A stretch of DNA of 64,000 bases from Geomobilibacter sp964431365 (lineage in GTDB: Bacteria; Desulfobacterota; Desulfuromonadia; Geobacterales; DSM-12255). Shown in pieces: positions 9,051 to 17,636 of this stretch. The stretch lies in NCBI GenBank assembly GCA_964431365.1, contig CAYSJJ010000010.1:8380-72379 (forward strand). The letters are read 5' to 3'. The translations under genes and the position numbers were made by a program. The notes below the pieces were generated by a model. That model searched no databases and was not told where the DNA came from. It saw only the letters and a list, made by a program, of their open reading frames with translations. Within the stretch, counting starts at the first letter, position 1. Every line of letters begins with the position of its first letter.

Positions 9051-9704
9051 CTACCCTCCGGCCCCCAGGACCGACCCGACGGCGCCGGCCATCGCCCCGC
9101 CCCCCCCGATGGTCGCCATGGTCTCCTTGACCACCTGATGGGCCATGAACAGGGCGCCGACGGCAGTGGCCAGGCCGAGGTCCTGGTAGTTGAGTACGCG
9201 CATCTCCAGGCTGACCCTGGCCCTGATGGGATTCAGGAGGGGGTCGAACGCCTCTTCGGTGATGCTGAAGCTGATCAGCCGCACCGGAAGCACCCGCTTG
9301 GCGCCCCAGGCGAAGAGCGTCAGCGGCGCCTCGGGCGGGACGATCTCGACGATCCCCATGTTCAGCAGCAGCTCGTTGGCGATGACCTGACCCGACTTCG
9401 GATAGAGGAGCATCTCCAGCGACGCCAGGGCCGGGTAGACCCCCATGGTCGTGGCCGGAGGGGCTCCCTTTTCCAGTTGGTCGGCCGCGTCGATCTCCAG
9501 ATCGAGCCTGATCGTCTCCCGGGGGGGTCCCTTCAGCCGGAGCGCCTCCCCCCGGTCCCCGTCCCCCGCTGCCTGCGCGGTCATGGTCCGGGTGAGGGTG
9601 TCCGGGTTGTACTGGAACACGATCACGCTCGCCAGAGGGTTGGCCGGGTCGAGGCCGACGATGGCCCCCTTCTGCAGGCGTGGTGAGTTGGGGAAGGTGG
9701 TCAT
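9051..9704 (-). CDS. CIS tube-like adaptor protein (Afp7 N-terminal type)
   Basis: The 217-residue product starts at the ATG at 9704 (MTTFPNSPRLQKGAIVGLD), which overlaps the stop of the DUF4157 gene as ATGA. Family features are 'VIVFQYNPDTLTRTM' near residue 28, an 'IRLDLEIDAADQLE' strand and 'GVYPALASLEMLLYP'. These are typical of the CIS tube protein N-terminal domain that joins the inner tube to the spike. The C-terminus has a glycine- and alanine-rich, probably helical tail. It lacks the fused LysM domain, which is encoded separately downstream. Confidence 0.85.
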   Translation of the reverse strand: MTTFPNSPRLQKGAIVGLDPANPLASVIVFQYNPDTLTRTMTAQAAGDGDRGEALRLKGPPRETIRLDLEIDAADQLEKGAPPATTMGVYPALASLEMLLYPKSGQVIANELLLNMGIVEIVPPEAPLTLFAWGAKRVLPVRLISFSITEEAFDPLLNPIRARVSLEMRVLNYQDLGLATAVGALFMAHQVVKETMATIGGGGAMAGAVGSVLGAGG

Positions 9705-11020
9705 GGAGTATCCCCTCGCTCTTTTCTTTCTTCCACGACAACCTCGATTACGCCCTTGTTCTGCAGTGCGTCGGCATCTGACAGATCTTCGTCCGAGGCC
9801 TTGCGGCGCTCTATCGGCGCTTTCCAATATGCCACCGCATGTCGTTGACCAGGCTCGGCATTATAGGAAACAAAAGGTATCCTTCCCGTCTTCTTCAGCA
9901 CAGCCACCATAGCGTTCAGCTTCTCAATTTCGGGAGGGCTTTCTTTCGGGTGTGGAACTCCTGGCACAAAATCATAATATTTCAGGATATCAAGCTGGCG
10001 GATATAGGTGATGAGCGTCTCATTGCTCTCTTTTTGCAGTTTCTCTTTTGTAAGAGTTACGGTTTTGCCGCCACTCCTGAGGCTTAATACACGTCCGCTG
10101 ATAACGGTCGTCGAAACCGGCGCCCGGACCGTCGATGTCCCCAGCGTTTTGCCAATTTTCCCCATTGTCTTTGGCGAACCACCACCAAAACAGGAAAGCA
10201 TTTCCACCGACTGCGGAGACCTGCTCCCTAATTCACCTGTGGCCGCTTTGATTCGCTTGGTGAGATCTTCGACAGTCGTCGATACAGAGGAACCATCCGG
10301 ACGTATCTCGCCAATGCCGCTCACGTCTGCGTGAGCGATAATATACAGTTTGCCTATGGGAAACTTGGCGTTCTTCAGACCGGCGAAAGCCTTATCAACC
10401 GTCAGCCCTTCATATACAGTCGGCGCCAGAGCTGTTGCGGCAGATCGCCAGAGCTCCATCTGCATCTTCTCCTCGGGTTTCTCGTCCTTTTCCAACGACA
10501 TGGATGGCCGACCGACAATAATGGCCACGTCCTGTCTTGCTCGCGTCGAAGCGGGCGATGGCGCAGGCTGACGGTAAATATGCCTGTTGGAAAAGGTAAG
10601 CGGCCTTTCGTTCACGATCTCGGGGGGGAGTGTCATGAGATTCGATCTATGGCGTCCATTGCCCTGCACAACGTGCGATAGCTCATGAACCAACAGGCTT
10701 CTCCCTTCGTTCGTGATCGGGGAATACTGATGCCTCCCGAAGACGATGTCGTTTCCGGTGGTATATGCCTGTGCGTTCAGCACCCCTGCCGATTCCGCCG
10801 CCTTTTCGTCCCTATGTACCCGCACCCGGCTGAAGTCATGCCCGAACCGCGGTTCGAAGGACTCCCGCGTCTCCGCGTCGAGCGGCTCCCCCGGCGAACG
10901 GAGGACCTCGCGCACGATGGGGGGAACGGTTTCCGACCCCTGCTCGTCTGTACGGGTCAAGAGAGTTGCGGCGATCCCCGATTGCCGAGATTTATTCTCT
11001 GTTTGAAAATCTCTCCCCAT
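9701..11020 (-). CDS. DUF4157 protein with candidate clan CD-like C-terminal domain; possible eCIS effector
   Basis: The N-terminal part (about residues 30-125) is a clear DUF4157 domain: PPIVREVLRSPGEPLDAETR, RFGHDFSRVRVHRD, then the zinc-peptidase-like HELSH. This family is strongly associated with eCIS loci. After a short Pro/Ser linker comes a different module of about 260 residues. It contains 'KLYIIAHADVSGIGEI' and, about 47 residues later, 'VEMLSCFGGGSP', an ordered His/Cys pair like that of clan CD proteases. The DNA coding the C-terminal module is visibly richer in A/T than its neighbours, as in exchangeable cargo. I chose the ATG at 11020 (GAGG at 6 bp); a GTG at 11053 is possible. 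The effector role and protease fold are inference. Confidence 0.8.
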   Translation of the reverse strand: MGRDFQTENKSRQSGIAATLLTRTDEQGSETVPPIVREVLRSPGEPLDAETRESFEPRFGHDFSRVRVHRDEKAAESAGVLNAQAYTTGNDIVFGRHQYSPITNEGRSLLVHELSHVVQGNGRHRSNLMTLPPEIVNERPLTFSNRHIYRQPAPSPASTRARQDVAIIVGRPSMSLEKDEKPEEKMQMELWRSAATALAPTVYEGLTVDKAFAGLKNAKFPIGKLYIIAHADVSGIGEIRPDGSSVSTTVEDLTKRIKAATGELGSRSPQSVEMLSCFGGGSPKTMGKIGKTLGTSTVRAPVSTTVISGRVLSLRSGGKTVTLTKEKLQKESNETLITYIRQLDILKYYDFVPGVPHPKESPPEIEKLNAMVAVLKKTGRIPFVSYNAEPGQRHAVAYWKAPIERRKASDEDLSDADALQNKGVIEVVVEERKERGDTP

Positions 11021-11058
11021 AACCATCCTCGCTCTGCCGGCCTGCAACGCCACCCGTA

Positions 11059-11682
11059 TCAGCTCTCAACGCTCCCTTTGTGCCGGTCCCCGTGGGCATA
11101 GTGCTGTTCGGCCCCGCTGAGATGGCGCAGGCTCTTGCCCAGCACCAGAATCACGACGGCGAAGACGAGGTAGACCAGCAGGCCGTTGGAACCGCCCTTT
11201 CCCGAACGCCACACGGCCAGGGCGACGCCGCTGATCGCCACCGGGATGGAGATGCCGGCGATGTAGAACCAGACCACCCGGGGGACTACCCCCTTGCCGT
11301 TCATCCGCTGCATCATGTTGGTGCGCATCTGCGGCAGCCAGGGGTATGTCTCCTCAAGCAGGCGCCCCTGCCGGAAGGCAGCGGACAGGAGCGGGTGGTA
11401 GACCCTCAGGTCCATGATCCAGATCAGCCAGATGCCGATGGCGGCCATGAAGCCGATGACCGCAACCATCACCAGCTTGTCGATCGGGCACTCCGCGAAC
11501 TTTTCCGACAGGACGAAGCCGATGGCCGCAAAGGCCGCCAGGAGCCAGGTGGATGCCAGCGCGCGATAGGTGCTCTGCAGGCCGTTGAAATGTCGCTCCT
11601 CGGTCCCCATCTCGGTGTAGTAGCTCCATACCCGATCGAACAGCTCCTTGTTCACGGTTTCCAGCGCGGTTTTTTCGTGCAT
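11059..11682 (-). CDS. Four-helix membrane protein in eCIS operon, unknown function
   Basis: This 207-residue protein has four likely membrane segments in two pairs: STWLLAAFAAIGFVLSE and LVMVAVIGFMAAIGIWLIWI, then VVWFYIAGISIPVAISGVAL and LLVYLVFAVVILVLG. A soluble domain of about 50 residues separates the pairs. It starts at the ATG at 11682 with AGGAGG eight bases upstream. I do not recognise the family. It lies between a peptidoglycan hydrolase gene and the DUF4157 gene. It could help in holin-like release of particles, anchor the device, or protect the producer; nothing in the sequence decides. Confidence 0.8.
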   Translation of the reverse strand: MHEKTALETVNKELFDRVWSYYTEMGTEERHFNGLQSTYRALASTWLLAAFAAIGFVLSEKFAECPIDKLVMVAVIGFMAAIGIWLIWIMDLRVYHPLLSAAFRQGRLLEETYPWLPQMRTNMMQRMNGKGVVPRVVWFYIAGISIPVAISGVALAVWRSGKGGSNGLLVYLVFAVVILVLGKSLRHLSGAEQHYAHGDRHKGSVES

Positions 11683-11700
11683 ACGCACGCCCTCCTCACC

Positions 11701-12465
11701 TCACGGCACATGCCCGAACCCCAGCAGTTTGTCCATCCTGCTGAGGACGTAGGAAAAACCCTGGACATTGGGGCTCTTGTTCCCTTCGATGGTGTAGAGC
11801 ATGCCGTCCTTCACCTGGTGGACGAATCCGACGTGCCCGTACCAGCTGCTCAGGCTCTCCCGCCACCAGACGACGATGTCGCCGGGCCGCGGCTCGTAGC
11901 CGCTCTTCGGGCCGCTGGCCCACCCCTTCGCCTTGAACTCCTCCAGCAGGTTACGGGCGCCGGGACAGTAGGCGAACGGCATGGCGTGCCGGTCGTTGCC
12001 GCTCGCCTGGAGGTAGCACCAGCTGACGAACGAAGCGCACCACGATTCCCCTTCTCCCAAACCGGCCGGCGCCAGGTACTTCTTCACCCACGGCCCGCTG
12101 TTGTTTCCGCCCACCTCGCCGGCGCCTTTCTTCAGCTCGCCGATGGCAGCGGCCAGCGCCGCCCGCCCCAGCGTGCTCCCGCCGGCTTCGAGGGGAGGGA
12201 GGACCGTGTAGTCCACGGCGCTCGGCGTGACGATCGCCGGCTTGGGATGGGTGAGGCTCCACCAGGTGAGCGGCCCCACCTTGCCGTCCACCTCCAGCGG
12301 CTGGCCGTGCTGGTCCAGGTTCTGCGCCTGGAAGGCGCGCACCGCCCGGTAGGTCTTCGGGCCGAAAATCCCGATCGCCTCCACCGGATAGCCCCGTTCA
12401 GTCAGCACCTGCTGGAGCTGCGTTACGTCTGCCCCCTTATCCCCCTGCTTGAGTGGAAACGTCAT
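11701..12465 (-). CDS. Peptidoglycan-binding/CHAP-type hydrolase in eCIS operon
   Basis: The 254-residue protein joins an N-terminal PG_binding_1 domain (about residues 8-70: GDKGADVTQLQQVLTERGY, then DGKVGPLTWWS) to a CHAP/NlpC-like amidase. Cys143 in 'ESWCASFVSWCY' and His211 in 'WYGHVGFVHQ' fit the catalytic pair. No signal peptide is seen, so it may act as an endolysin or travel with the particle. The ATG at 12465 has a GGGAG site and removes about 100 non-homologous residues of a longer reading. Next to a membrane protein it resembles a lysis or wall-penetration cassette. That role is inferred. Confidence 0.85.
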   Translation of the reverse strand: MTFPLKQGDKGADVTQLQQVLTERGYPVEAIGIFGPKTYRAVRAFQAQNLDQHGQPLEVDGKVGPLTWWSLTHPKPAIVTPSAVDYTVLPPLEAGGSTLGRAALAAAIGELKKGAGEVGGNNSGPWVKKYLAPAGLGEGESWCASFVSWCYLQASGNDRHAMPFAYCPGARNLLEEFKAKGWASGPKSGYEPRPGDIVVWWRESLSSWYGHVGFVHQVKDGMLYTIEGNKSPNVQGFSYVLSRMDKLLGFGHVP

Positions 12466-12500
12466 CCCTATCTCCCTTCCTTCCGGTCCCTGTCTCTGCG

Positions 12501-12761
12501 CTATTGCTGGCGGTTCAGGGAGCCGTGCACCGACCGGGCAATCTCGGCCCCAACGGCCTCGGGCCTGGCGCCGGGGGCCAGCGTGATGCTCCCCCCGTCC
12601 AGGCGGGAAATCTGCACGTCGCCCGACCCGCCGGGAATCCCCTCTTCCCCCAGCAGCCGGGCCAGCTCCCGCTCCACCGCCTCCCCGATCCGGCGGCGGT
12701 CCGCCGGGTTGAAACCGTGCAGGACCAGTTCGTCGATATGCAGCTCGATGGCCGGCCTCAT
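12501..12761 (-). CDS. Small conserved-type eCIS-associated protein
   Basis: This 86-residue protein reads MRPAIELHIDELVLHGFNPA, followed by a helical R/E-rich part and a short beta segment. I do not recognise a named domain. It starts with an ATG that overlaps the AAA+ ATPase stop (ATGA at 12761-12758), so it is expressed with the ATPase. The 'HIDELVLHGF' opening looks like that of small proteins that commonly follow the ATPase gene in such loci. It may be an assembly helper. Confidence 0.75.
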   Translation of the reverse strand: MRPAIELHIDELVLHGFNPADRRRIGEAVERELARLLGEEGIPGGSGDVQISRLDGGSITLAPGARPEAVGAEIARSVHGSLNRQQ

Positions 12762-14698
12762 CCCCAGCCACCAACTTCGCTGCTGCTTAACGGCTTCTCC
12801 AGCTTGCCGTACTCGCTGCGGGTCGCCTGCAGGAGGTGCGTCATCCGCACCCGGCCGCCGTCGTTGGCCGCCAGGAACGCCGCATTCAGAGCGATGTTCC
12901 TGATGTTGCCGCCGGCGATAGTGAGCCGGGCGAGCTTCTCCACATCGAGCCCGTCGGTCGGTGTCTGCTGCGGGAAGACGCGCCGCCAGATTTCCGCCCG
13001 GGAGGAGACGTCCGGGAACGGGAACTGGACGACGAACCTGATCCGGCGCAGGAACGCGGTGTCGAGGGCGCTCTTCATGTTGGTGGTGAGGATCGCCAGG
13101 CCGCTGTAGCTCTCCATCCGCTGCAGCAGATAGCTCACCTCGATGTTGGCGTAACGGTCGTGGCTGTCCTTGATCTCGCTCCGCTTGCCGAACAGGGCGT
13201 CGGCTTCGTCGAACAGGAGGATCGCCCCGCCCGATTCGGCGGCATCGAAGACCCGGCGCAGGTTCTTTTCCGTTTCGCCGATGTACTTGCTGACCACCTG
13301 GGAGAGGTCGATCCGGTAAAGGTCCAGCCGGAGCTCATTGGCAAGCACCTCGGCGGCCATGGTCTTGCCGGTGCCGCTGGTCCCTTCGAAGAGGGCGCTG
13401 ATGCCGAGGCCGCGGCTTGATCGGGCCGCAAATCCCCACTCTCCGTAGACCCTGGCCCGTTGCCGCACCTGCAGGGCCACCTCCTGCAGGATCTCCATCT
13501 GGTGCGCCGGCAGCACGAGATCGTCCCAGGTGGCAACCGGTTCGATGCGCTGGGCAAGGTTCTCCAGCCGCGGTCTCGTCTGCAGCCGGCAGGCATCCCA
13601 GAGCTCCGCGGCCGACGGGTCGGGCGACCCCTTCCCCGTTGCGGCCATAGTCCGCAGCTCCCGGCTGCTCAGGTTGAACTGCGTCACCAGGGAGTCGACC
13701 AGAGGTCCGGCCGTTTCCGGCACGGTTGTCCGCCACAGCTCCCGCTGCTCCTCGGCCAGCGGCTTTTCCACCTCGATGGTGACGGTCGGCCGCTGCCAGG
13801 TGCAGAGGCGCTCCCGACAGCTTACGATCACCCCGCTCCGGAGCCGCTCCAGGAACTGCAGCAGGGCCGGCGCCGCCCCATCCTGTCCGTTCGACTCGCG
13901 GCATTCAATGAGGAGAGCACTCCCCTCCAGGGCGGCTTCCCGCTCCCAGAGACGCGCCAGGGTTTCCGCTTCGCCCGGCCGGGCGGGGAGAGAGCCCAGC
14001 TGCAGCAGGCAGAGGTTCAGGCCGAGCCTCGCGCACGCCGCCGCTGCCAGATCGTGCCGGTCCGGCCCGTCGAGGCCGCAGAGCTGGATGACCGGCAAAC
14101 CGTCGGCCTGCTCTCCGTTCGACCAGGCATCTGCAATCCGGCCGGCGAGCAGCTCGTGGGACGGCACCAGGGCGGTGGGAGGTGCGAGAGGGGTCATGAG
14201 CCCCATGAGCCGTTCGTCCATATGGGACGCGCCGGCCAGATAATGGAGGATCCGCTCGTCGATGCTAAGAGCGCTGGTCGTCAGCCCCCCGCCGCCAGCC
14301 ACCTCGATCAGTCGCCAGTAGCGCAGGGGCGCAGCCGGCGTCAGGGCGCTCCAGTGCGCGTCCGGAAACGCCGCCAGGGCAAGGCTGAAGGTGGGGTGGG
14401 GCCGGTTCGGATCGCCGTGGGCGCTGGCGCACAACGAGGCAAGGGAACCGTCCAGCTCGACGCCGGCGCAGAGCAGAAGGATACGACGCTCGAAGGGAGA
14501 GAGGCCGAAGATGTGGCAGAGGAGCTCCACTGCCGGCGGCGGGGAGAGGTCGTTCGGCTCGTCGCGCAGATGTTCGTCCCGTTCGCCCTCCGCAGAGGTG
14601 TCGGCATAGCTCTCCAGCAGCGACCGCACCTCGTCCAGCGCCGCCATGAGATACTGCTGATTGGCCTCTGGCCAGCTGGTTGTAACGGTCGAGGTCAT
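12758..14698 (-). CDS. AAA+ ATPase, Afp15/Pvc15-like
   Basis: The 646-residue protein has a long N-terminal region of eCIS-ATPase type and a C-terminal AAA+ module. Walker A is GTSGTGKT at residues 439-446, Walker B is ILLFDEAD near 493-500, and a sensor/arginine-finger region follows (TTNMKSALDTAFLRRIRF). Afp15/Pvc15-type ATPases are required for assembly or effector loading of eCIS particles in the cytoplasm. The start overlaps the DUF4255 stop (ATGA at 14698-14695). All catalytic motifs are intact. Confidence 0.93.
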   Translation of the reverse strand: MTSTVTTSWPEANQQYLMAALDEVRSLLESYADTSAEGERDEHLRDEPNDLSPPPAVELLCHIFGLSPFERRILLLCAGVELDGSLASLCASAHGDPNRPHPTFSLALAAFPDAHWSALTPAAPLRYWRLIEVAGGGGLTTSALSIDERILHYLAGASHMDERLMGLMTPLAPPTALVPSHELLAGRIADAWSNGEQADGLPVIQLCGLDGPDRHDLAAAACARLGLNLCLLQLGSLPARPGEAETLARLWEREAALEGSALLIECRESNGQDGAAPALLQFLERLRSGVIVSCRERLCTWQRPTVTIEVEKPLAEEQRELWRTTVPETAGPLVDSLVTQFNLSSRELRTMAATGKGSPDPSAAELWDACRLQTRPRLENLAQRIEPVATWDDLVLPAHQMEILQEVALQVRQRARVYGEWGFAARSSRGLGISALFEGTSGTGKTMAAEVLANELRLDLYRIDLSQVVSKYIGETEKNLRRVFDAAESGGAILLFDEADALFGKRSEIKDSHDRYANIEVSYLLQRMESYSGLAILTTNMKSALDTAFLRRIRFVVQFPFPDVSSRAEIWRRVFPQQTPTDGLDVEKLARLTIAGGNIRNIALNAAFLAANDGGRVRMTHLLQATRSEYGKLEKPLSSSEVGGWG

Positions 14699-16020
14699 GG
14701 CACAGCCACCTTCGCTCCGGCCATGAACGCCGGCGGCTTTTGGGCGTAGTCGATGAAATGGCTGTCGACCCCGTCCACCCGCATCCGCACAAGGTATTCG
14801 CCCGGCTGCAGCGCCGTGAAGACGAACCGGGCCCTGTCGGTCTGCGCGATGAACGGTTCGGCCAGCGCCTCGGTATCGTTCAGGAAGAGCGACACCCGTT
14901 GTCCCGGCCAGAGGTGGGGAGCAGAGCGGATGGTGATCTCCAGATCGAAGAGGTCGGCCCGCTGGTCATTGAGGACGCAGCTCTTGACTTCGGGCGGCAG
15001 GGTGATGCCGGGTGCCAGGGCGAAGGGGACCTTGTTGGTCGCTTCGCAAAAGCCCTTCCCGGGCCGCCGGATCAGGGCCGAGACGCTATGGACGCCGGCA
15101 GCCCACTCCTCGGGCTTGTCCGCCGGAAGGTGGACCGTCAGGGGCCCGGAAACGTCTCCGATGGTGACCTCGTTGTCCCCCCACCGGCTCTCGAATCTGA
15201 CCACGACGTCGCTGCCGTCGAGGTTGCAGCCGTCGAGTACGATGACCGCGCCAAGGGAGGCGCTCTGCTGAAGGTCGGGACAGGTGATGCCGGTGATCGT
15301 CGGTGTCGGGGGGAGCGGCTTCAGGAGGGAAGGCGCCACGGCGACCCCCTCGCCGCCGCCGGCAAAATCTTCCGGGCGGCCGCGCCGCAGCACCGGGAGC
15401 GGGGCGCGGGCCGGCTGCGTGCTCTCCAGCAGCACCACGGAGACCTGATAGGCGGCGGTCGGCCGGTATTTCGCCTGGAAGGCCGACCAGAGCTTCGACA
15501 GTTCGTCGCTGTTCATCGGCTGCAGCGTAATCTTGACCTGTTCGATCTGTTCGGCCAGCCCGGAGTCGGCCAGCGACTTCAACTTCTCGGGAAGCCCGCT
15601 GCCGGAAACGGACGCGGCGTTGAGCGCAGTCTCGATGGCGGTGCGGGTCAAGACGGGATGTTCGTGCAGCAGCAGCATGCCGTATCCCAGCAGGATTTCG
15701 GCGTGGAGCTCTTCCGAGCTGAACGCCGTCAGGAGGTAGTGGAGATCGAGGGCCAGCGGCGGGTTGGCAGTGCGGTTCCCGCGGCTGTCCCGTGACGGCA
15801 GGCCGGCGTTGCGCCATCCCTGGTTCGGCGTTGCCTGGTACATGAAGAGGTTCAGCTTGCTCCCCTTGTCCGCCGTCGCTTCCAGCAGGAGATCGGGGGG
15901 AAGGGCCGTGACCTTGACCAGCCCGCCGGTGGCGGCCGAGACGTTCTGGTTTATCAGACCGTCGTTCAGCAGGTCCTTCAGCACGTAGGTCACCGAGGCT
16001 ATGGCGAGGTGGCTGCTCAT
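14695..16020 (-). CDS. DUF4255 tail terminator/cap protein, Afp16/Pvc16-like
   Basis: The N-terminal 190 residues are a clear DUF4255 (Pvc16 N) domain: MSSHLAIASVTYVLKDLLND, LNLFMYQATPNQGWRN and PPLALDLHYLLTAFSSEE. In Afp/PVC this domain caps the tube and sheath end and fixes particle length. The remaining 250 residues form Ig-like beta domains (ITGITCPDLQQSASLGAVIVLDG and DLFDLEITIRSAPHLWPGQRV). This longer form is known in many environmental eCIS. The extra domains may be exposed at the end of the particle. Start and stop both overlap neighbouring genes. Confidence 0.92.
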   Translation of the reverse strand: MSSHLAIASVTYVLKDLLNDGLINQNVSAATGGLVKVTALPPDLLLEATADKGSKLNLFMYQATPNQGWRNAGLPSRDSRGNRTANPPLALDLHYLLTAFSSEELHAEILLGYGMLLLHEHPVLTRTAIETALNAASVSGSGLPEKLKSLADSGLAEQIEQVKITLQPMNSDELSKLWSAFQAKYRPTAAYQVSVVLLESTQPARAPLPVLRRGRPEDFAGGGEGVAVAPSLLKPLPPTPTITGITCPDLQQSASLGAVIVLDGCNLDGSDVVVRFESRWGDNEVTIGDVSGPLTVHLPADKPEEWAAGVHSVSALIRRPGKGFCEATNKVPFALAPGITLPPEVKSCVLNDQRADLFDLEITIRSAPHLWPGQRVSLFLNDTEALAEPFIAQTDRARFVFTALQPGEYLVRMRVDGVDSHFIDYAQKPPAFMAGAKVAVP

Positions 16021-16895
16021 CGGGCACCCCCGGACTGCTTCCGCAGATAGTCGTCCAGCGAGAGCTTCGGCGCCGGAGGCGGAGCGACCTTGTGCGCTGC
16101 CGGTTGCGGGGCAATCGCCCGGACGTCGATCCGGCCGATGGAGATCCTGATGGTCGGGGGTGCCGCTTCTCCCCTCTGGTCAGAGTCCCCTTCTGCCGCT
16201 ACCCGCGGGAGCGGCTGGTCGCCACCAGGCGCACTGCGGGGGAGCATCCCGTCGAAACGCGCCGGTGCCGAAGCCGTTCGCCCGGTTTCGACTGCTCCGG
16301 TCCCTTCCCCTGCCGAACGTTGCGGGTCCTCCTCGCCTGCCACCAGGAGGAGGTCGCTCCTCTGCCGATCTGTCCGGCCCAGGACGAAACGGGACGCCTG
16401 TTGGAAAATGTCGTGGCCGGCCTGGGGCCTCTCCTCCACGTCCGACCCGGACGGATCAAACGCGGCGGCGGGAATACTGCCGGACCGTTCCGCCGCGACC
16501 GGAGAGGTCTCAGCATGGCCGCTGCGCCTCCGGTCACCGGTGGCGGACGCCAGAGGTTCCGGTGCTTCCGGGGAGTCCGTCGCCCCCGTCGCCCCCGTCG
16601 CCGGTCGTCGAACGGCAGATGGCAGGGGTGGAGGGGCGGGGCGTGCGGCCGGTTCCTCGATCACGGCAACCGGACGGTAGCCAGGGTTCCTCCGGTCTGT
16701 TGGCCGATCGGTAGTGGCAGGTGATGGTCCGGCCGGGAATGGGGTCGTGTTCTCGTCGATCGTCCCGCCAGGCGCCCCGACGTGGCTGGCTGCCGCACTG
16801 CCCGTTCCGGGGGCAAACAGGGGCGCGACCAGCGGCCGTACTGCCGTCGCTTGTCCCATAGCCCGCTCCACCACTCTGGTCAGGTAGTCGCTCAT
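16017..16895 (-). CDS. Proline/alanine-rich low-complexity eCIS protein
   Basis: The 292-residue product starts MSDYLTRVVERAMGQATAVR at 16895, overlapping the stop of the gp26-like gene (ATGA). A longer in-frame start exists but would lie inside that gene. The ends are conserved-looking: a short helix at the start, and 'IRISIGRIDVRAI' followed by 'LSLDDYLRKQSGG' at the end. About 200 residues rich in Pro, Ala, Gly, Arg and Ser lie between. Similar two-ended disordered proteins sit at this place in other eCIS operons. It could bridge structural parts. I do not know its function. Confidence 0.75.
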   Translation of the reverse strand: MSDYLTRVVERAMGQATAVRPLVAPLFAPGTGSAAASHVGAPGGTIDENTTPFPAGPSPATTDRPTDRRNPGYRPVAVIEEPAARPAPPPLPSAVRRPATGATGATDSPEAPEPLASATGDRRRSGHAETSPVAAERSGSIPAAAFDPSGSDVEERPQAGHDIFQQASRFVLGRTDRQRSDLLLVAGEEDPQRSAGEGTGAVETGRTASAPARFDGMLPRSAPGGDQPLPRVAAEGDSDQRGEAAPPTIRISIGRIDVRAIAPQPAAHKVAPPPAPKLSLDDYLRKQSGGAR

Positions 16896-17632
16896 CCGTA
16901 TATCATCTCCAGGTAGCAGGCGCGCCGTGCGGCGCTCATGGAGAGGATCTCCCTCTCCCCCCATCCGTAGGCGGCCGCCAGGGCATGGACCTCGGCCAGC
17001 AGGCGTTTCGCCTGGCTGCTCAGCTCGGTCCAGAAGTACGAGACGATGTCGAACTGCTGCTGCCATCCACTATGGCAGGCCGGGCACTCCAGGTTCAGGA
17101 GGATGTCCGCCGCCGGGTCGCAGGCGGCCATGCGGCCGGCTATCCTGGCGACCACACTCTCCGGCAGGTCGGGCGGGGCAATGTCCCTGCCGTCGAGACG
17201 CGCTTCGATGACGCAGCGCTGCAGAAGGGCGGCCCGCGCCACCTCCAGGCCGCCGCTTCCCGCTGCAGCGGCCAGGTCCCTGCTGTCCGGCAGGCGGAAC
17301 GTCACCTGCATCCCCTCCTCTTCCAGCACAAAGCCGGTAACCGGGTCGGGGGGCTCGGCTCCGGAGAGGCTCCGGAGCTCTGTTGCAGGGAGGGAAAACT
17401 CCAGCCGCTCCCCACAGCGGGGGCATTCCACAAACGCGTCCAGCGTCCCGCCGAACGTCTGCTCCCGCAGTTCAAAAAGGAGCGCATCCCGCTGCCCGAT
17501 GGTCAGGCTGGCGAGCCGCTCCCGGTCGATCTCCGGGCAGGCATGGGCCAGCATGGTCAGTGCCCGGTCCAGGGGGTGCTGTTGGCAGCCGGCCTCCCAG
17601 AGCTGCACGATGTCCCGTGCGGAAAATGCCAT
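16892..17632 (-). CDS. gp26/gp51-like baseplate hub chaperone
   Basis: This 246-residue protein resembles the T4 gp26-type baseplate proteins found in contractile clusters. The opening is 'FSARDIVQLWEAGCQQHPLDRALTMLAHACPE'. A zinc-ribbon-like pair of CxxC motifs occurs twice: CPRCGE near residue 70 and CPACHS near residue 195. The C-terminus reads 'EVHALAAAYGWGEREILSMS', typical of the family. The two CxxC pairs probably bind one zinc. Its expected role is to help assemble the hub. It lies four bases downstream of the tube gene. Confidence 0.82.
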   Translation of the reverse strand: MAFSARDIVQLWEAGCQQHPLDRALTMLAHACPEIDRERLASLTIGQRDALLFELREQTFGGTLDAFVECPRCGERLEFSLPATELRSLSGAEPPDPVTGFVLEEEGMQVTFRLPDSRDLAAAAGSGGLEVARAALLQRCVIEARLDGRDIAPPDLPESVVARIAGRMAACDPAADILLNLECPACHSGWQQQFDIVSYFWTELSSQAKRLLAEVHALAAAYGWGEREILSMSAARRACYLEMIYG

Positions 17633-17636
17633 CGTG

